Part shown: positions 1-8,397 of the stretch, one piece after another
Layout: the number at the start of each line of letters is the position of its first letter
Position numbering within the stretch: the stretch's first letter is position 1
Assembly: GCA_003354145.1 (NCBI GenBank)
Contig: PIVL01000005.1
Span: 1 to 41,925 of the forward strand
Reading direction: 5' to 3'
From: Paracoccaceae bacterium
GTDB taxonomy: Bacteria > Pseudomonadota > Alphaproteobacteria > Rhodobacterales > Rhodobacteraceae
DNA length: 41,925 bases
The notes under the pieces: generated by a model
Told to the model about the DNA's origin: nothing
Seen by the model: only the letters and a program-made list of their open reading frames with translations
The model's database searches: none
Position numbers and translations under genes: made by a program

Positions 1-297
1 ATATCGGGTGGCGAAAACATCAGCTCGGTCGAAGTAGAGGGGGTTTTGATGGGGCATCCCGACGTGCTGCTGGCGGCCGTGGTGGCAAAACCGGACGACA
101 AATGGGGTGAAGTGCCTTGCGCCTTTGTTGAGCTTAAAGACGGGGCGAACGCGGATGAAGCGGCACTGATCGCCTTTGCACGCGAAACACTCGCCGGGTT
201 CAAAACCCCCAAAAAGGTGGTATTTCAGGAATTGCCCAAGACATCGACTGGCAAGATCCAAAAGTTCGAATTGCGAAAGGTGGCGGTAGATTTGTAA
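1..297 (+). CDS. Acyl-CoA synthetase, C-terminal fragment (5' end outside window)
   Basis: The reading frame is open from the first base and ends in TAA. The 98 visible residues are the C-terminal lid domain of an AMP-forming acyl-CoA/acid-thiol ligase: [12 protein letters not shown] at the start is the hinge motif seen in this family, and [14 protein letters not shown] near the end carries the conserved catalytic lysine of the PKTxxGKI motif. The family activates a carboxylic acid with ATP to an acyl-adenylate and then transfers it to CoA in the cytoplasm. The substrate cannot be read from this piece. A second, full-length relative lies at 16451-18010 with a similar hinge (SGGENVYSAEVE). Confidence 0.9.
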   Translation: MSGGENISSVEVEGVLMGHPDVLLAAVVAKPDDKWGEVPCAFVELKDGANADEAALIAFARETLAGFKTPKKVVFQELPKTSTGKIQKFELRKVAVDL

Positions 298-434
298 TCA
301 GCCATTAGGATACCAACCCGTTGGCGAACATAGAATACGGACCGGAAAGTTTGAAATCTTCTGCGCGAAGGTTCAATTCACGTTCAAAACGTCCTAAGGT
401 CTAAAAAAGACGAGGCGCAGCAGACGCGACACAA

Positions 435-1448
435 ATGACGGCACTAAGCGAATATATCCGGCTCGAGGCCACCGGCCTTTGGCGCGCAACTCCCGAAAAT
501 CAACGCCGCGAGGTGATTGTGTCTATTGGCGAGGCAACCTTGTCCATCAGCACCATCCAAGGCACAGCGCTGACCCATTGGTCGCTGGCTGCGGTGAACC
601 GTGCCAACCCCGGTCAACATCCGGCGATCTATTGTCCGGACGGCGATCCTGGCGAAACTCTTGAGTTGGACGCAGATGAGGACGAAATGATTGTCGCCAT
701 CGAACGGCTTCGCAGTGCCATCGAACGCACCCGTCCCCGGCCCGGTCGTTTGCGGCTGTACAGTGTTTTGGTCACGCTTGCAGCCCTGATCGGACTAATG
801 ATGTTCTGGATGCCCGGCGCATTGATGACCCATACTGTATCAGTGGTCCCCGACATCAAGCGTCAGACAATTGGCGCTGCTTTGTTGGGACGAATTGAGC
901 GCGTATCAGGGCGCGCCTGTGCGACACCAGATACCAGATCAGTTCTGGCAACACTGGCACGACGCACTGGTGCGCGCAAACTGGTTGTATTGCCTTCTGG
1001 GGTACAAGACACGCGGCATTTGCCGGGCGGCATCATCTTGCTGAACAAGGCCTTGATTGAAGATTACGAAGACCCCGCAATTATCGCCGGATACATCCTG
1101 ACTGAACGTGCGCGTGCTGCTGACAAAGACCCGCTGGCCGAATTGTTGCTCAATGGTGGCCCATCTGCTTCATTCCGGCTGTTGACAACCGGAGAACTGA
1201 CCCAAGGCACGCTGGACCAATATGCAGAGCATGTCCTGGTGGCCGAACGCCCGGAACTGGTTGACGAGACGGCTCTTGCGCTGTTTGCCCAAACCGAAGT
1301 TCCGTCTACGCCCTATGCCTATGCCCGGGATATAACGGGTGAAACTGTATTGTCCTATATCGAGGCCGACCCGATGGCACGGCAGTCTCCAAAACCAGTA
1401 TTGGCAGATCGGGATTGGGTTTTGTTGCAGAATATCTGCGGGGGTTAA
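435..1448 (+). CDS. Membrane protein resembling an M48-type peptidase with lost zinc site
   Basis: A 337-residue protein. Residues ~1-105 are soluble and unrecognised, ~108-130 form one hydrophobic membrane segment, and the rest looks extracytoplasmic or soluble. Residues ~196-228 (LPGGIILLNKALIEDYEDP followed by AGYILTERARA) follow the layout of M48 peptidases, in which LPGG..-V/I-..L...- precedes the HExxH zinc helix. Here the HExxH position reads TERAR (residues 223-227): Glu is kept and both His are replaced. It therefore probably does not bind zinc. This is my inference from pattern, not a database match. The start codon is ATG; the ribosome site is weak (GAGG about 14 bases upstream). 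It is convergent with the SPOR gene, 38 bases away. Confidence 0.7.
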   Translation: MTALSEYIRLEATGLWRATPENQRREVIVSIGEATLSISTIQGTALTHWSLAAVNRANPGQHPAIYCPDGDPGETLELDADEDEMIVAIERLRSAIERTRPRPGRLRLYSVLVTLAALIGLMMFWMPGALMTHTVSVVPDIKRQTIGAALLGRIERVSGRACATPDTRSVLATLARRTGARKLVVLPSGVQDTRHLPGGIILLNKALIEDYEDPAIIAGYILTERARAADKDPLAELLLNGGPSASFRLLTTGELTQGTLDQYAEHVLVAERPELVDETALALFAQTEVPSTPYAYARDITGETVLSYIEADPMARQSPKPVLADRDWVLLQNICGG

Positions 1449-1486
1449 GGGTTTGGCCAACCAATAAGGCGGGCCGTGACCAAATT

Positions 1487-3478
1487 TTACTTACTGATTT
1501 TCGCCCTTTTAAACCCGGCTCCGCGGATTTTAGCCAACGCTGCTTTGGCCTGATTGGTTGAAGCAAACGGACCGGCCAGAACTACGCGATAAGCCTTGCC
1601 CTTTCTGTTTACAGTTCCCAACCGCACCGGCAACCCGCTTCGCGCCAAATCTTGCGCGGTTGTGCGGGCACTTGCATCGGTTTCATAGGTTGCAACCCGC
1701 ACATATTTCGGCTTGCCCCCGGCCTGTGGCGTTGCCTCTGGGGCCGACCGCGAGGATGTAGTTGAAACAGGTTGCTCATTATTGCGCGACGACAACCCCA
1801 CTATTTGTTTGTTCTCGGACACAGGTTGGACAATCAATTTCCGGGGTACTGTCTGGGTCCATATCAGATTGGTCTGCGCATCTCCTGCTGCGGCCCCTGA
1901 GACGCGCCTGGTGTTCAGGCGATCATCGTCCCATGCCGACCTATAACCAGCCGGAGCCTGCGCTGTTTGACGGATGACAGCCGGGGCTGTTGTGCGCTCG
2001 GCCCTGCGCGGGTTCAGCCGACCGTCTTTCCATACATTTTGATAGCCTTTTGCAATCCGGCCATTCGTGGTGTTCTGACGCTTTTCGTACACGTGAAGCG
2101 GCACGATGCGGGTTGTCGAATCAATTGGTACATTCTGCTCGGTCCCTGCACGCGTATACGCGGTGGTGACTGGGGGCGCGGTTTGCGGACCACAGCGAAC
2201 AGGATATTTGGCATCGCTGTTGATATACTGCTGACTAAAGGTAGACGAATCCGGGCAGGTTCCAAAACTGTTACCCCAACCAGCTTTAGGCTCAGGGGCT
2301 GGCGACGGTGTCCGGGTCTGCCCTGTAGCAGATGACACGTCGTTCACTGGGGGAGCAGTTTGCGGTCCGCAGCGAACCGGGTACCTGGCATCGCTGTTGA
2401 TATACTGTTGGCTAAAGGTTGACGAATCCGGGCAGGCTTGGTTGCTCGCAACCCTGGCGGGGGCGGCGGTCGCACCTGCCACCGTTGTTGTTGGCGCCTG
2501 CACAGCCGGAGGGTTGACGAAGATCAAAGGTTGCGGCTCTGGCCTCTGTGCGCTGCGTCTTGCAGGACGGGTTTTTGTCGGTGTGACCGGAACCGTAGCT
2601 GCGGCAACCTGCTCGGGTGGCGGATTGACAAAAATCAGAGGTTTAGGCGCAGGTCTTGGTGCGCCGCTGCTATTTGTGGTGCGGTTTGTTGTCGGCGTGA
2701 CTGGAACCGTAGCAGCCGCAACCCGCTCGGGCGGCGGATTGACGAAAATCAGAGGTACAGGCGCGGGTCTTGGCTCGCTGCTGCGTCTTGTAGGTCGGGT
2801 TTTTGTCGGCGTGACCGGAACCGTAGCCGCTGCAACCTGCTCGGGTGGCGGATTGACAAACACCAGAGGTTCAGGTGCAGGTCTTGGTGCGCTGCCGCCA
2901 TTTGTGGTGCTTGATGTTGTTGGCGTGACCGGAGCCGTAGCCGCGGCAACCCTCTCGGGTGGCGGATTGACAAAAACCAAAGGCTCGGGTGCTCGTCTGG
3001 GGGTTTTCGTTTCAGGTTTCGCCAGAGCCGAAGCAACAGCAGCGGGGACTGGTTTCGCCGCTGGTGCAACGGTTGCCACAGGTGCAGGAGTCGAGCCTGA
3101 GGTTTGGGGTTTGGCGGGTGCCGCAACCTGTGCTGGTTTAGATGGAGCAGTAGCAGTGGGCGCCACGGTAATCTGTATTGGCGCTGCCCCAGTGGGCTTG
3201 GTAATGGGTGCGTTGGCGATCTCAGCGGCTGTCAGGCTTGGCTTATAGCCACAAATCTGCTGGCGTTTGCGTGAAACTCTGGGCACCCAGGTAACGTTGC
3301 CGTCGATACCAGCACGGATATAGATACACCCCTTGCTGTCGACGTATTGCCCGCCTTTGAAGCTCGCTGGTGGGAACTCGGCTGGAGTGGCCCCTTCCCG
3401 CAATGATTTTGCGGGCAAAGCACTAATACCAACTGACGCGGCGATAACGGTGTACGCAATAAACCTTGTTACTTTCAT
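1487..3478 (-). CDS. Secreted SPOR-domain protein with 38-residue tandem repeats
   Basis: I chose the ATG at 3478 (MKVTRFIAYTVIAAS); a GTG four codons upstream is possible. The N-terminus is a signal peptide or membrane anchor ending near LPAKS. The middle is Pro/Ala/Thr-rich and built of repeats: about five copies of a 38-residue unit with core PLVFVNPPPEQVAAAT, then two copies of a unit with core CPDSSTFSQQYINSDA and a following CGPQTAPPV. The last ~75 residues (from YVRVATYETDASA to the end) are a SPOR domain, which binds denuded glycan strands of septal peptidoglycan in known members. The likely place of action is the periplasm at the division site, with the repeat region acting as a linker; that is inference. 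It follows upp on the same strand after a 68-base gap, so co-transcription is possible. Confidence 0.85.
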   Translation of the reverse strand: MKVTRFIAYTVIAASVGISALPAKSLREGATPAEFPPASFKGGQYVDSKGCIYIRAGIDGNVTWVPRVSRKRQQICGYKPSLTAAEIANAPITKPTGAAPIQITVAPTATAPSKPAQVAAPAKPQTSGSTPAPVATVAPAAKPVPAAVASALAKPETKTPRRAPEPLVFVNPPPERVAAATAPVTPTTSSTTNGGSAPRPAPEPLVFVNPPPEQVAAATVPVTPTKTRPTRRSSEPRPAPVPLIFVNPPPERVAAATVPVTPTTNRTTNSSGAPRPAPKPLIFVNPPPEQVAAATVPVTPTKTRPARRSAQRPEPQPLIFVNPPAVQAPTTTVAGATAAPARVASNQACPDSSTFSQQYINSDARYPVRCGPQTAPPVNDVSSATGQTRTPSPAPEPKAGWGNSFGTCPDSSTFSQQYINSDAKYPVRCGPQTAPPVTTAYTRAGTEQNVPIDSTTRIVPLHVYEKRQNTTNGRIAKGYQNVWKDGRLNPRRAERTTAPAVIRQTAQAPAGYRSAWDDDRLNTRRVSGAAAGDAQTNLIWTQTVPRKLIVQPVSENKQIVGLSSRNNEQPVSTTSSRSAPEATPQAGGKPKYVRVATYETDASARTTAQDLARSGLPVRLGTVNRKGKAYRVVLAGPFASTNQAKAALAKIRGAGFKRAKISK
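2500..3000 (-). repeat. 114-bp coding tandem repeat inside the SPOR gene
   Basis: The segment encoding PPP..VFVNPP recurs at a constant spacing: equivalent bases fall at 2624, 2738, 2852 and 2966, exactly 114 bp (38 codons) apart. A diverged copy lies 111 bp below the first. Copies differ mainly at E/V/K/Q before PL and at R/Q after PPPE. A separate pair of ~75-bp repeats encoding the CPDSSTFSQQYINSDA unit lies near 2186-2260 and 2369-2443. Exact period and in-frame length suggest recent slippage or unequal crossing-over. Confidence 0.85.
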
Positions 3479-3546
3479 CCCTGACCCCACAAGATGTTGA
3501 GAAAATAATGCAACATATTGGGGCCAGAGTAAAGCGTGCTATTTGA

Positions 3547-4179
3547 CTATTTGGTGCCAAACATGCGGTCACCGGCGTCGCCCAAGCCCGGCATGATATA
3601 ACCCTTGTCGTTCAACTGGCGATCTACGGATGCGGTAACAATTGGGACGTCTGGATGCGCTTCTTTCATGCGGGCGATTCCTTCGGGCGCGGCCAGTAGA
3701 CAGAGAAAACGGATGTTTGTTGCCCCGGCCTCTTTAAGCAGATCAATGGCGGCGACAGATGAGTTTCCGGTGGCCAGCATCGGATCAACGGTAATCACCT
3801 GACGATCTTCCAGGCCCACGGGAACTTTGAAATAGTACTGAACCGGCTGCAACGTCTTTTCGTCCCGGTAAAGCCCGACAAAGCCAACCCGCGCCGAGGG
3901 GATCAATTCAAGCACCCCATCCAGCATGCCATTGCCAGCCCGCAGGATCGACACCAGAGCAAGTTTTTTGCCAGACAGCGTCGGAGCATCCATCTCTCCC
4001 ATTGGGGTTTCGATGGTTTTGGTGGTCATTTTCAATTCGCGGGTAATTTCATAGGCCAAAAGCAGGGTAATCTCGCGTAGCAATTGACGAAAATGTCCAG
4101 TCGAAGTGTCTTTGGCACGCATCAGGGTCAGTTTATGTTGCACCAGAGGGTGGTCGACGACGGTCAGATGTTGGGACAT
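3547..4179 (-). CDS. upp: Uracil phosphoribosyltransferase
   Basis: A 210-residue enzyme converting uracil and PRPP to UMP. The start is the ATG at 4179 ([14 protein letters not shown]), preceded by AGGAG at good spacing; the frame is open further upstream but that part has no family similarity. Visible motifs are VGLYRDEKT (uracil/PRPP region), the PRPP loop [11 protein letters not shown], and the typical C-terminus [18 protein letters not shown]. Length matches the family (~208-210). It is the last gene of the salvage operon, 70 bases after deoB, and completes the route from pyrimidine nucleosides via free uracil to UMP. Confidence 0.97.
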   Translation of the reverse strand: MSQHLTVVDHPLVQHKLTLMRAKDTSTGHFRQLLREITLLLAYEITRELKMTTKTIETPMGEMDAPTLSGKKLALVSILRAGNGMLDGVLELIPSARVGFVGLYRDEKTLQPVQYYFKVPVGLEDRQVITVDPMLATGNSSVAAIDLLKEAGATNIRFLCLLAAPEGIARMKEAHPDVPIVTASVDRQLNDKGYIMPGLGDAGDRMFGTK

Positions 4180-4249
4180 GGCAGATCTCCTGATTTGGCG
4201 GTTCGGTGTCTTATCCTTCAAAGGCAGTAGTAACAGCAACCCAAAGCGG

Positions 4250-5461
4250 TCAGAAAAAACTGCGGCCCGGTCCTTGTGATGCAACATTCAGATGATCGGC
4301 AACGCTGGCAGCAACGTCAGAAAACTGCACCAGACCAACCGACCCCGCGCCTTTGCCCGCAACCAGCACCGGCACCTGTTCGCGAGTGTGATCTGTACCG
4401 GGCCAACTGGGATCATTTCCGTGATCGGCGGTGAACAGCATTATGTCATCCGGGCGCAATCTGGCAAGGATTGGCCCAATGGCCGCATCAAACCATTCTA
4501 GCGCACTTGCATAGCCAGCTATATCGCGGCGATGGCCATACAGACTGTCAAATTCTACGAAATTGGCAAATGTCAGGCTACCATCCCTGGCTGTGTCAAC
4601 AAGATTTGAAAGATCCGTCATCAGATCGGCATCCGCACCTTTACTTACTTCATCAATACCTTGCATGGAAAAGATATCGCCAATCTTGCCAATCGCATAG
4701 ACGTGCCGCCCCGCATCCTGAACCCAGTTGGTCAGAACTGGCGCAGGAGGGGTGATCGCGTAATCTTTGCGATTCAATGTGCGGACGAACCCAGTTTCTG
4801 CGTCGCCAATAAAGGGTCGCGCAATGACCCGGCCAACCTTCATTGCATGCAGACGCGGGGCAATGTCAGCGCATAGCTGGTAGAGCCGATCAAGACCAAA
4901 ACTGTCCTCGTGCGCTGCGATCTGGAACACGCTGTCCGCCGAAGTATAGCAAATTGGCCAACCGCTGCGCATATGTTCTTTGCCAAGCCGTTCGATGATC
5001 GCTGTGCCCGGTGCGTGGCAATTCCCTAAAATCCCGTCGCTGTGCGCAGCTTTGGCAACCGCGGTCACCAGATCAGCAGGAAAAGACCCTTCAGTCTCGG
5101 TGAAATAATGCCAGTCCCACGGCACTGGCAAACCGGCAAGCTCCCAATGCCCGGAGGGCGTATCCTTACCTGCGGAAACCTCGCTGGCGGCCCCCCAAAG
5201 CCCGGAGGGCTCTGCCCCAAGGCCCGGCACAGAATCACCAGACGCCAACGCAACAGAACGACCCAGCCCCAACCCATCAAGATTGGGCAGATGCAGCGGG
5301 CCGCTGCGCCCGGTTTCCGCCTGACCAAATGCACAAGCCTGCGCGATATGCGCAAGCGTGTTGGCCCCGGTATCGGGCAGATCACCATTAAAAAACGCAT
5401 TGGCATCAGCAGCACCGCCGATGCCAACCGAATCCATCACCACAAGAAATGCTCGTGCCAT
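4250..5461 (-). CDS. deoB: Phosphopentomutase
   Basis: A 403-residue alkaline-phosphatase-superfamily enzyme that interconverts (deoxy)ribose 1-phosphate and 5-phosphate. The first metal-binding Asp is in [12 protein letters not shown], the phosphorylated Thr in [13 protein letters not shown], and further metal ligands in [19 protein letters not shown]. Length is normal. The start ATG overlaps the deoA stop by one base (TGATG), so the two are likely translationally coupled. It takes the sugar phosphate released by the phosphorylase encoded just upstream into central metabolism. Confidence 0.97.
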   Translation of the reverse strand: MARAFLVVMDSVGIGGAADANAFFNGDLPDTGANTLAHIAQACAFGQAETGRSGPLHLPNLDGLGLGRSVALASGDSVPGLGAEPSGLWGAASEVSAGKDTPSGHWELAGLPVPWDWHYFTETEGSFPADLVTAVAKAAHSDGILGNCHAPGTAIIERLGKEHMRSGWPICYTSADSVFQIAAHEDSFGLDRLYQLCADIAPRLHAMKVGRVIARPFIGDAETGFVRTLNRKDYAITPPAPVLTNWVQDAGRHVYAIGKIGDIFSMQGIDEVSKGADADLMTDLSNLVDTARDGSLTFANFVEFDSLYGHRRDIAGYASALEWFDAAIGPILARLRPDDIMLFTADHGNDPSWPGTDHTREQVPVLVAGKGAGSVGLVQFSDVAASVADHLNVASQGPGRSFF

Positions 5462-6765
5462 CAGCCAACTCTCTCATGAATGAGATCAGGAACAGAGCAA
5501 GGCACTGGCCCGATAGTGATCGCCTTGCGCATCGCCATCTCAGCAGCGCGGGCGGCGTCCTCTCGGCCGGCATGGATCACTCCAAGTACCGTGCCTTTTT
5601 CGACCTTATCCCCAAGCCGCGCCAATCCTGACAGTCCAACAGCCGGATCGATCACATCACTTTCAACTTGTCGGCCACCACCAAGAGCAACGACAGACAG
5701 GCCAAGCTCCTCTCCATCTATTTCCGTTATGTATCCTGATGTTACCGCCTGAACCTCACGTATCACATCAGGTTCTGGCAAGAACCGCGCCCAATCATCG
5801 ACAAAGCCCAAAGGTCCACCCATTGCTGCGATCATCCGTCCAAAACGATCTGCAGCCCGACCACTGCGCAAGGCAGCTACAATCTGATCGGCCCCCGTCT
5901 GAACGCTGGCAACCAACCCTGCATCTGCCAGCAACACTCCTCCCAAAGCCGCCGACAATTGCACCAGTGGGCCAGTGGCCTCGCCAGTTAAAACTTTCAT
6001 GACTTCGGCCACTTCAAGCGCATTACCAAGCGCCGGAGCCAGCGGTTGGTTCATATCGCTGATCACGGCTGTTGTCTTGCATCCGGCGGCATTGGCCGTG
6101 TCGGTCAGCGCCGTGGCCAACGCGCGCGCCTCGTCCATGGTTTTCATGAACGCGCCACTGCCGATTTTGACATCAAGCACCAAAGCATCCGGGCTGGCAG
6201 CCAGCTTTTTGGACAGGATAGACGCAGTGATAAGGTCAAGGCTTTCAACCGTCGCAGTCACGTCTCGGATGGCATAAAGGCGGCGATCGGCGGGGGCAAT
6301 ATCAGCGGTTGCTCCGACGATGGCACAGCCGGTTTGGGCGACGATCTCACTTAGTCGATCCTGCGCAATGTTCGTCAAAACACCGGGAATGGCTTCCAGC
6401 TTGTCCAGCGTCCCGCCTGTGTGGCCCAGACCACGCCCCGAAATCATCGGTACATAAGCCCCGCATTCTGCCAGCGCCGGGGCTAGCACCAGCGACACGC
6501 AATCGCCAACGCCACCGGTTGAATGTTTGTCGATCACCGGGCCGTCTAAGTCCCATTTCAAAATCTCACCGGTATCGCGCATTGCCAGCGTCAGATTAGC
6601 GCGCCCTTCCGCCCCAAGGCCCCCCATGCAGATCGCCATCGCAAACGCACTGGCCTGTGCATCGCTGACCGAATTGTCGGCGAGGCCCTGCGCAAACCAA
6701 TGCAGCTCGTTTGCGGTTGGAATCTCGCGCTGGCGAAGCTTTGTTATGATCGAACGGGCGTCCAA
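5461..6765 (-). CDS. deoA: Thymidine phosphorylase
   Basis: A 434-residue enzyme that splits thymidine or deoxyuridine with phosphate into free base and deoxyribose 1-phosphate. The family signature SGRGLGHTGGTLDKLE is present, as is the phosphate-binding KHSTGGVGD. The C-terminal pyrimidine-phosphorylase domain is complete. The start is a TTG (6765-6763), with GGAAAC upstream lying inside the end of cdd; only three bases separate the cdd stop from this start. A weak start codon may tune expression relative to cdd. Confidence 0.96.
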   Translation of the reverse strand: MDARSIITKLRQREIPTANELHWFAQGLADNSVSDAQASAFAMAICMGGLGAEGRANLTLAMRDTGEILKWDLDGPVIDKHSTGGVGDCVSLVLAPALAECGAYVPMISGRGLGHTGGTLDKLEAIPGVLTNIAQDRLSEIVAQTGCAIVGATADIAPADRRLYAIRDVTATVESLDLITASILSKKLAASPDALVLDVKIGSGAFMKTMDEARALATALTDTANAAGCKTTAVISDMNQPLAPALGNALEVAEVMKVLTGEATGPLVQLSAALGGVLLADAGLVASVQTGADQIVAALRSGRAADRFGRMIAAMGGPLGFVDDWARFLPEPDVIREVQAVTSGYITEIDGEELGLSVVALGGGRQVESDVIDPAVGLSGLARLGDKVEKGTVLGVIHAGREDAARAAEMAMRKAITIGPVPCSVPDLIHERVG

Positions 6766-6768
6766 AGG

Positions 6769-7161
6769 TCAGGTTTCCTTTATATGGTCGGCGTCAAAGG
6801 CACCAGGAAGCAAGTTCCCTATGGTGGTGACCTCTTCGGCCCCGCCCGTTGTGGCCATGGTTACGGTCACATTGTTTGCGCCGAATTCAGACAGCTTTTG
6901 ACGGCAGCCACCACAAGGCGTCACAGGCATTGGTGAATCCGCAATAACAAAGACTTCGACTAGTTTGGTCTCACCCGCGGCCACCATTGCCGCAATTGCC
7001 CCGGCCTCAGCACAGGTACCTTCGGGATAGGCGACGTTTTCGACATTGCAGCCAGCATAGACAGTGCCCGACGCCCCCCTGATCGCGGCCCCGACTTTGA
7101 AATTTGAATACGGTGCGTGGGCGTTCTCTCGCACGGCCGTGGCAGCAGATTTCAGGGTCAT
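6769..7161 (-). CDS. cdd: Cytidine deaminase
   Basis: A 130-residue homotetramer-type cytidine deaminase turning (deoxy)cytidine into (deoxy)uridine. The zinc site is visible: TCAEAGAI gives the first Cys ligand and the catalytic Glu, and PCGGCRQKL gives the two other Cys ligands. The substrate loop CNVENVAYPEG is also present. The start ATG overlaps the stop of the upstream bicupin gene in an ATGA arrangement, so the two genes are coupled. Confidence 0.97.
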   Translation of the reverse strand: MTLKSAATAVRENAHAPYSNFKVGAAIRGASGTVYAGCNVENVAYPEGTCAEAGAIAAMVAAGETKLVEVFVIADSPMPVTPCGGCRQKLSEFGANNVTVTMATTGGAEEVTTIGNLLPGAFDADHIKET

Positions 7162-8249
7162 TTCGGTTCCAGTTCGGTGTTGAATGCGCCGGGTAATGAC
7201 ACCTCAAGTAGCTCAATATCATCGCTGGGGTCGCTAAGCCGGGTTTTCATGCCCGGTGGAATAACAAAGGCATCCCCTGCCGCAAGCGCATAAGGGTCGC
7301 GGCCTTCGCCGTCGAGCGTTACCGTGCCTTCCATCACAAATGTGAACAGAATATCGGTGTCATGGCTGGACCAGACAGGCTTGCCCTGCCCGCGCCTGGC
7401 GACCATCACACCGGCAACGTTTTTGGTATTTTCGGCAATCGTCGTATCGCGCGCCACATATCCAGGAAGACGGAATGGCGACCAGTTCGCTTTTTTTACC
7501 TCATTGAACACAAACCGCTGGCCCTGCCATTCCCGATCGGGGCGCAAAACCTCTGTCGGTAAGGTCATATCGTGGTCAATCTCGGTCACATGATCTGCAG
7601 GCACACCAATTTCGATTACTTCGACATTATCACTGGCCACCAGAACGCGGTGACGGATTTCTGGTGGCTGAATGAAACAATCGCCAGCGGTCAGGCGCAA
7701 GGGCGGGCCCTGGTCTTCGTACACCACGTCAACCCAGCCGCGATAACAGAATATCAGCTGAAACCCGATCTTGTGAAAATGCACCATATCGGGCACCGGC
7801 CCACCATCGGGAATGCGGATATGGCTGGCAATGATCGACCCACCAAGGCGGTTCGGGATCAGATCACGGTACTGCATGCCAGCACGGCCAATGACCCACG
7901 GTGCCTGATCAGCCAGTCGACGCACTACAAACGAATGCAGCGTTGTCGGCAAAACCACCGGCGGGTTGCGTTCCGAAATTTCGATTCGGGTGCCATTGGG
8001 CGCGGTCAACTCGCGCGCGCCGCTCGCAAAGCCATCCGGATCATCGGTCAGAATGCGGATGGTTCCTGGCGGTTCAGTAGCGCCCTTTTCAACCCGCACA
8101 CGCAGCCCGTGGCCTGAAAATACAGCGACTTCGGGGTTGTCAGCGGGATAAATGGAATCGAGACGCATCTGCAGCGTTTTGGTGAAAAAAGGCAGATCGT
8201 TACGCAGTTCGTCTGTCGGCAGACGTATTTCGGCTAGGATGTCAGACAT
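7158..8249 (-). CDS. Bicupin protein, first gene of the pyrimidine-salvage operon
   Basis: A 363-residue protein starting at the ATG at 8249 (MSDILAEIRLP), with AAGGGA upstream. Two cupin barrels can be seen: residues ~150-215, with MVHFHKIGFQ, GDCFIQPPEIRHRV, and ~270-355, with HDTDILFTFVMEG, GDAFVIPPGMKTRL. The first barrel keeps His residues that could bind a metal; the second has lost most of them. No specific reaction can be assigned. Its ATGA overlap with cdd and position at the head of cdd-deoA-deoB-upp suggest a role in nucleoside or deoxyribose use, either as an enzyme or as a small-molecule sensor without a DNA-binding domain. Confidence 0.8.
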   Translation of the reverse strand: MSDILAEIRLPTDELRNDLPFFTKTLQMRLDSIYPADNPEVAVFSGHGLRVRVEKGATEPPGTIRILTDDPDGFASGARELTAPNGTRIEISERNPPVVLPTTLHSFVVRRLADQAPWVIGRAGMQYRDLIPNRLGGSIIASHIRIPDGGPVPDMVHFHKIGFQLIFCYRGWVDVVYEDQGPPLRLTAGDCFIQPPEIRHRVLVASDNVEVIEIGVPADHVTEIDHDMTLPTEVLRPDREWQGQRFVFNEVKKANWSPFRLPGYVARDTTIAENTKNVAGVMVARRGQGKPVWSSHDTDILFTFVMEGTVTLDGEGRDPYALAAGDAFVIPPGMKTRLSDPSDDIELLEVSLPGAFNTELEPK

Positions 8250-8356
8250 GGTGTCCCTTATGTTGCCTTGAAACACTGGCAAGCGGGACAAAGATTTGCA
8301 AGACTAAGGGTTACGACACCGTTTAACGAATTGATCTGTTTTAACCGCGGAGAATC

Positions 8357-8374
8357 TAGTTTAACGTTAAACTA
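8357..8374. promoter_or_regulatory. 18-bp perfect palindrome in the deo-operon/maeB divergent region
   Basis: TAGTTTAACGTTAAACTA reads the same on both strands. Its centre is a CG step, as in many LacI-family operators. A -10-like TATACT overlaps its right edge (8373-8378), and the maeB start lies 24 bases further on. A second GTTTAACG half-site lies at 8321-8328. Position suggests an operator acting mainly on maeB, possibly also on the divergent bicupin-cdd operon whose start is 108 bases away. The regulator is unknown. Confidence 0.55.
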
Positions 8375-8397
8375 TACTATTTTAGGGAGCGCTGAAA

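Noticed and set aside
2397-3248. Long plus-strand open frame of 283 codons opposite the SPOR gene
   Set aside because: It is the antisense of the Pro/Ala-rich repeats; the Gly/Val/Thr-rich product is a composition artefact and the minus-strand frame has signal peptide and SPOR domain.
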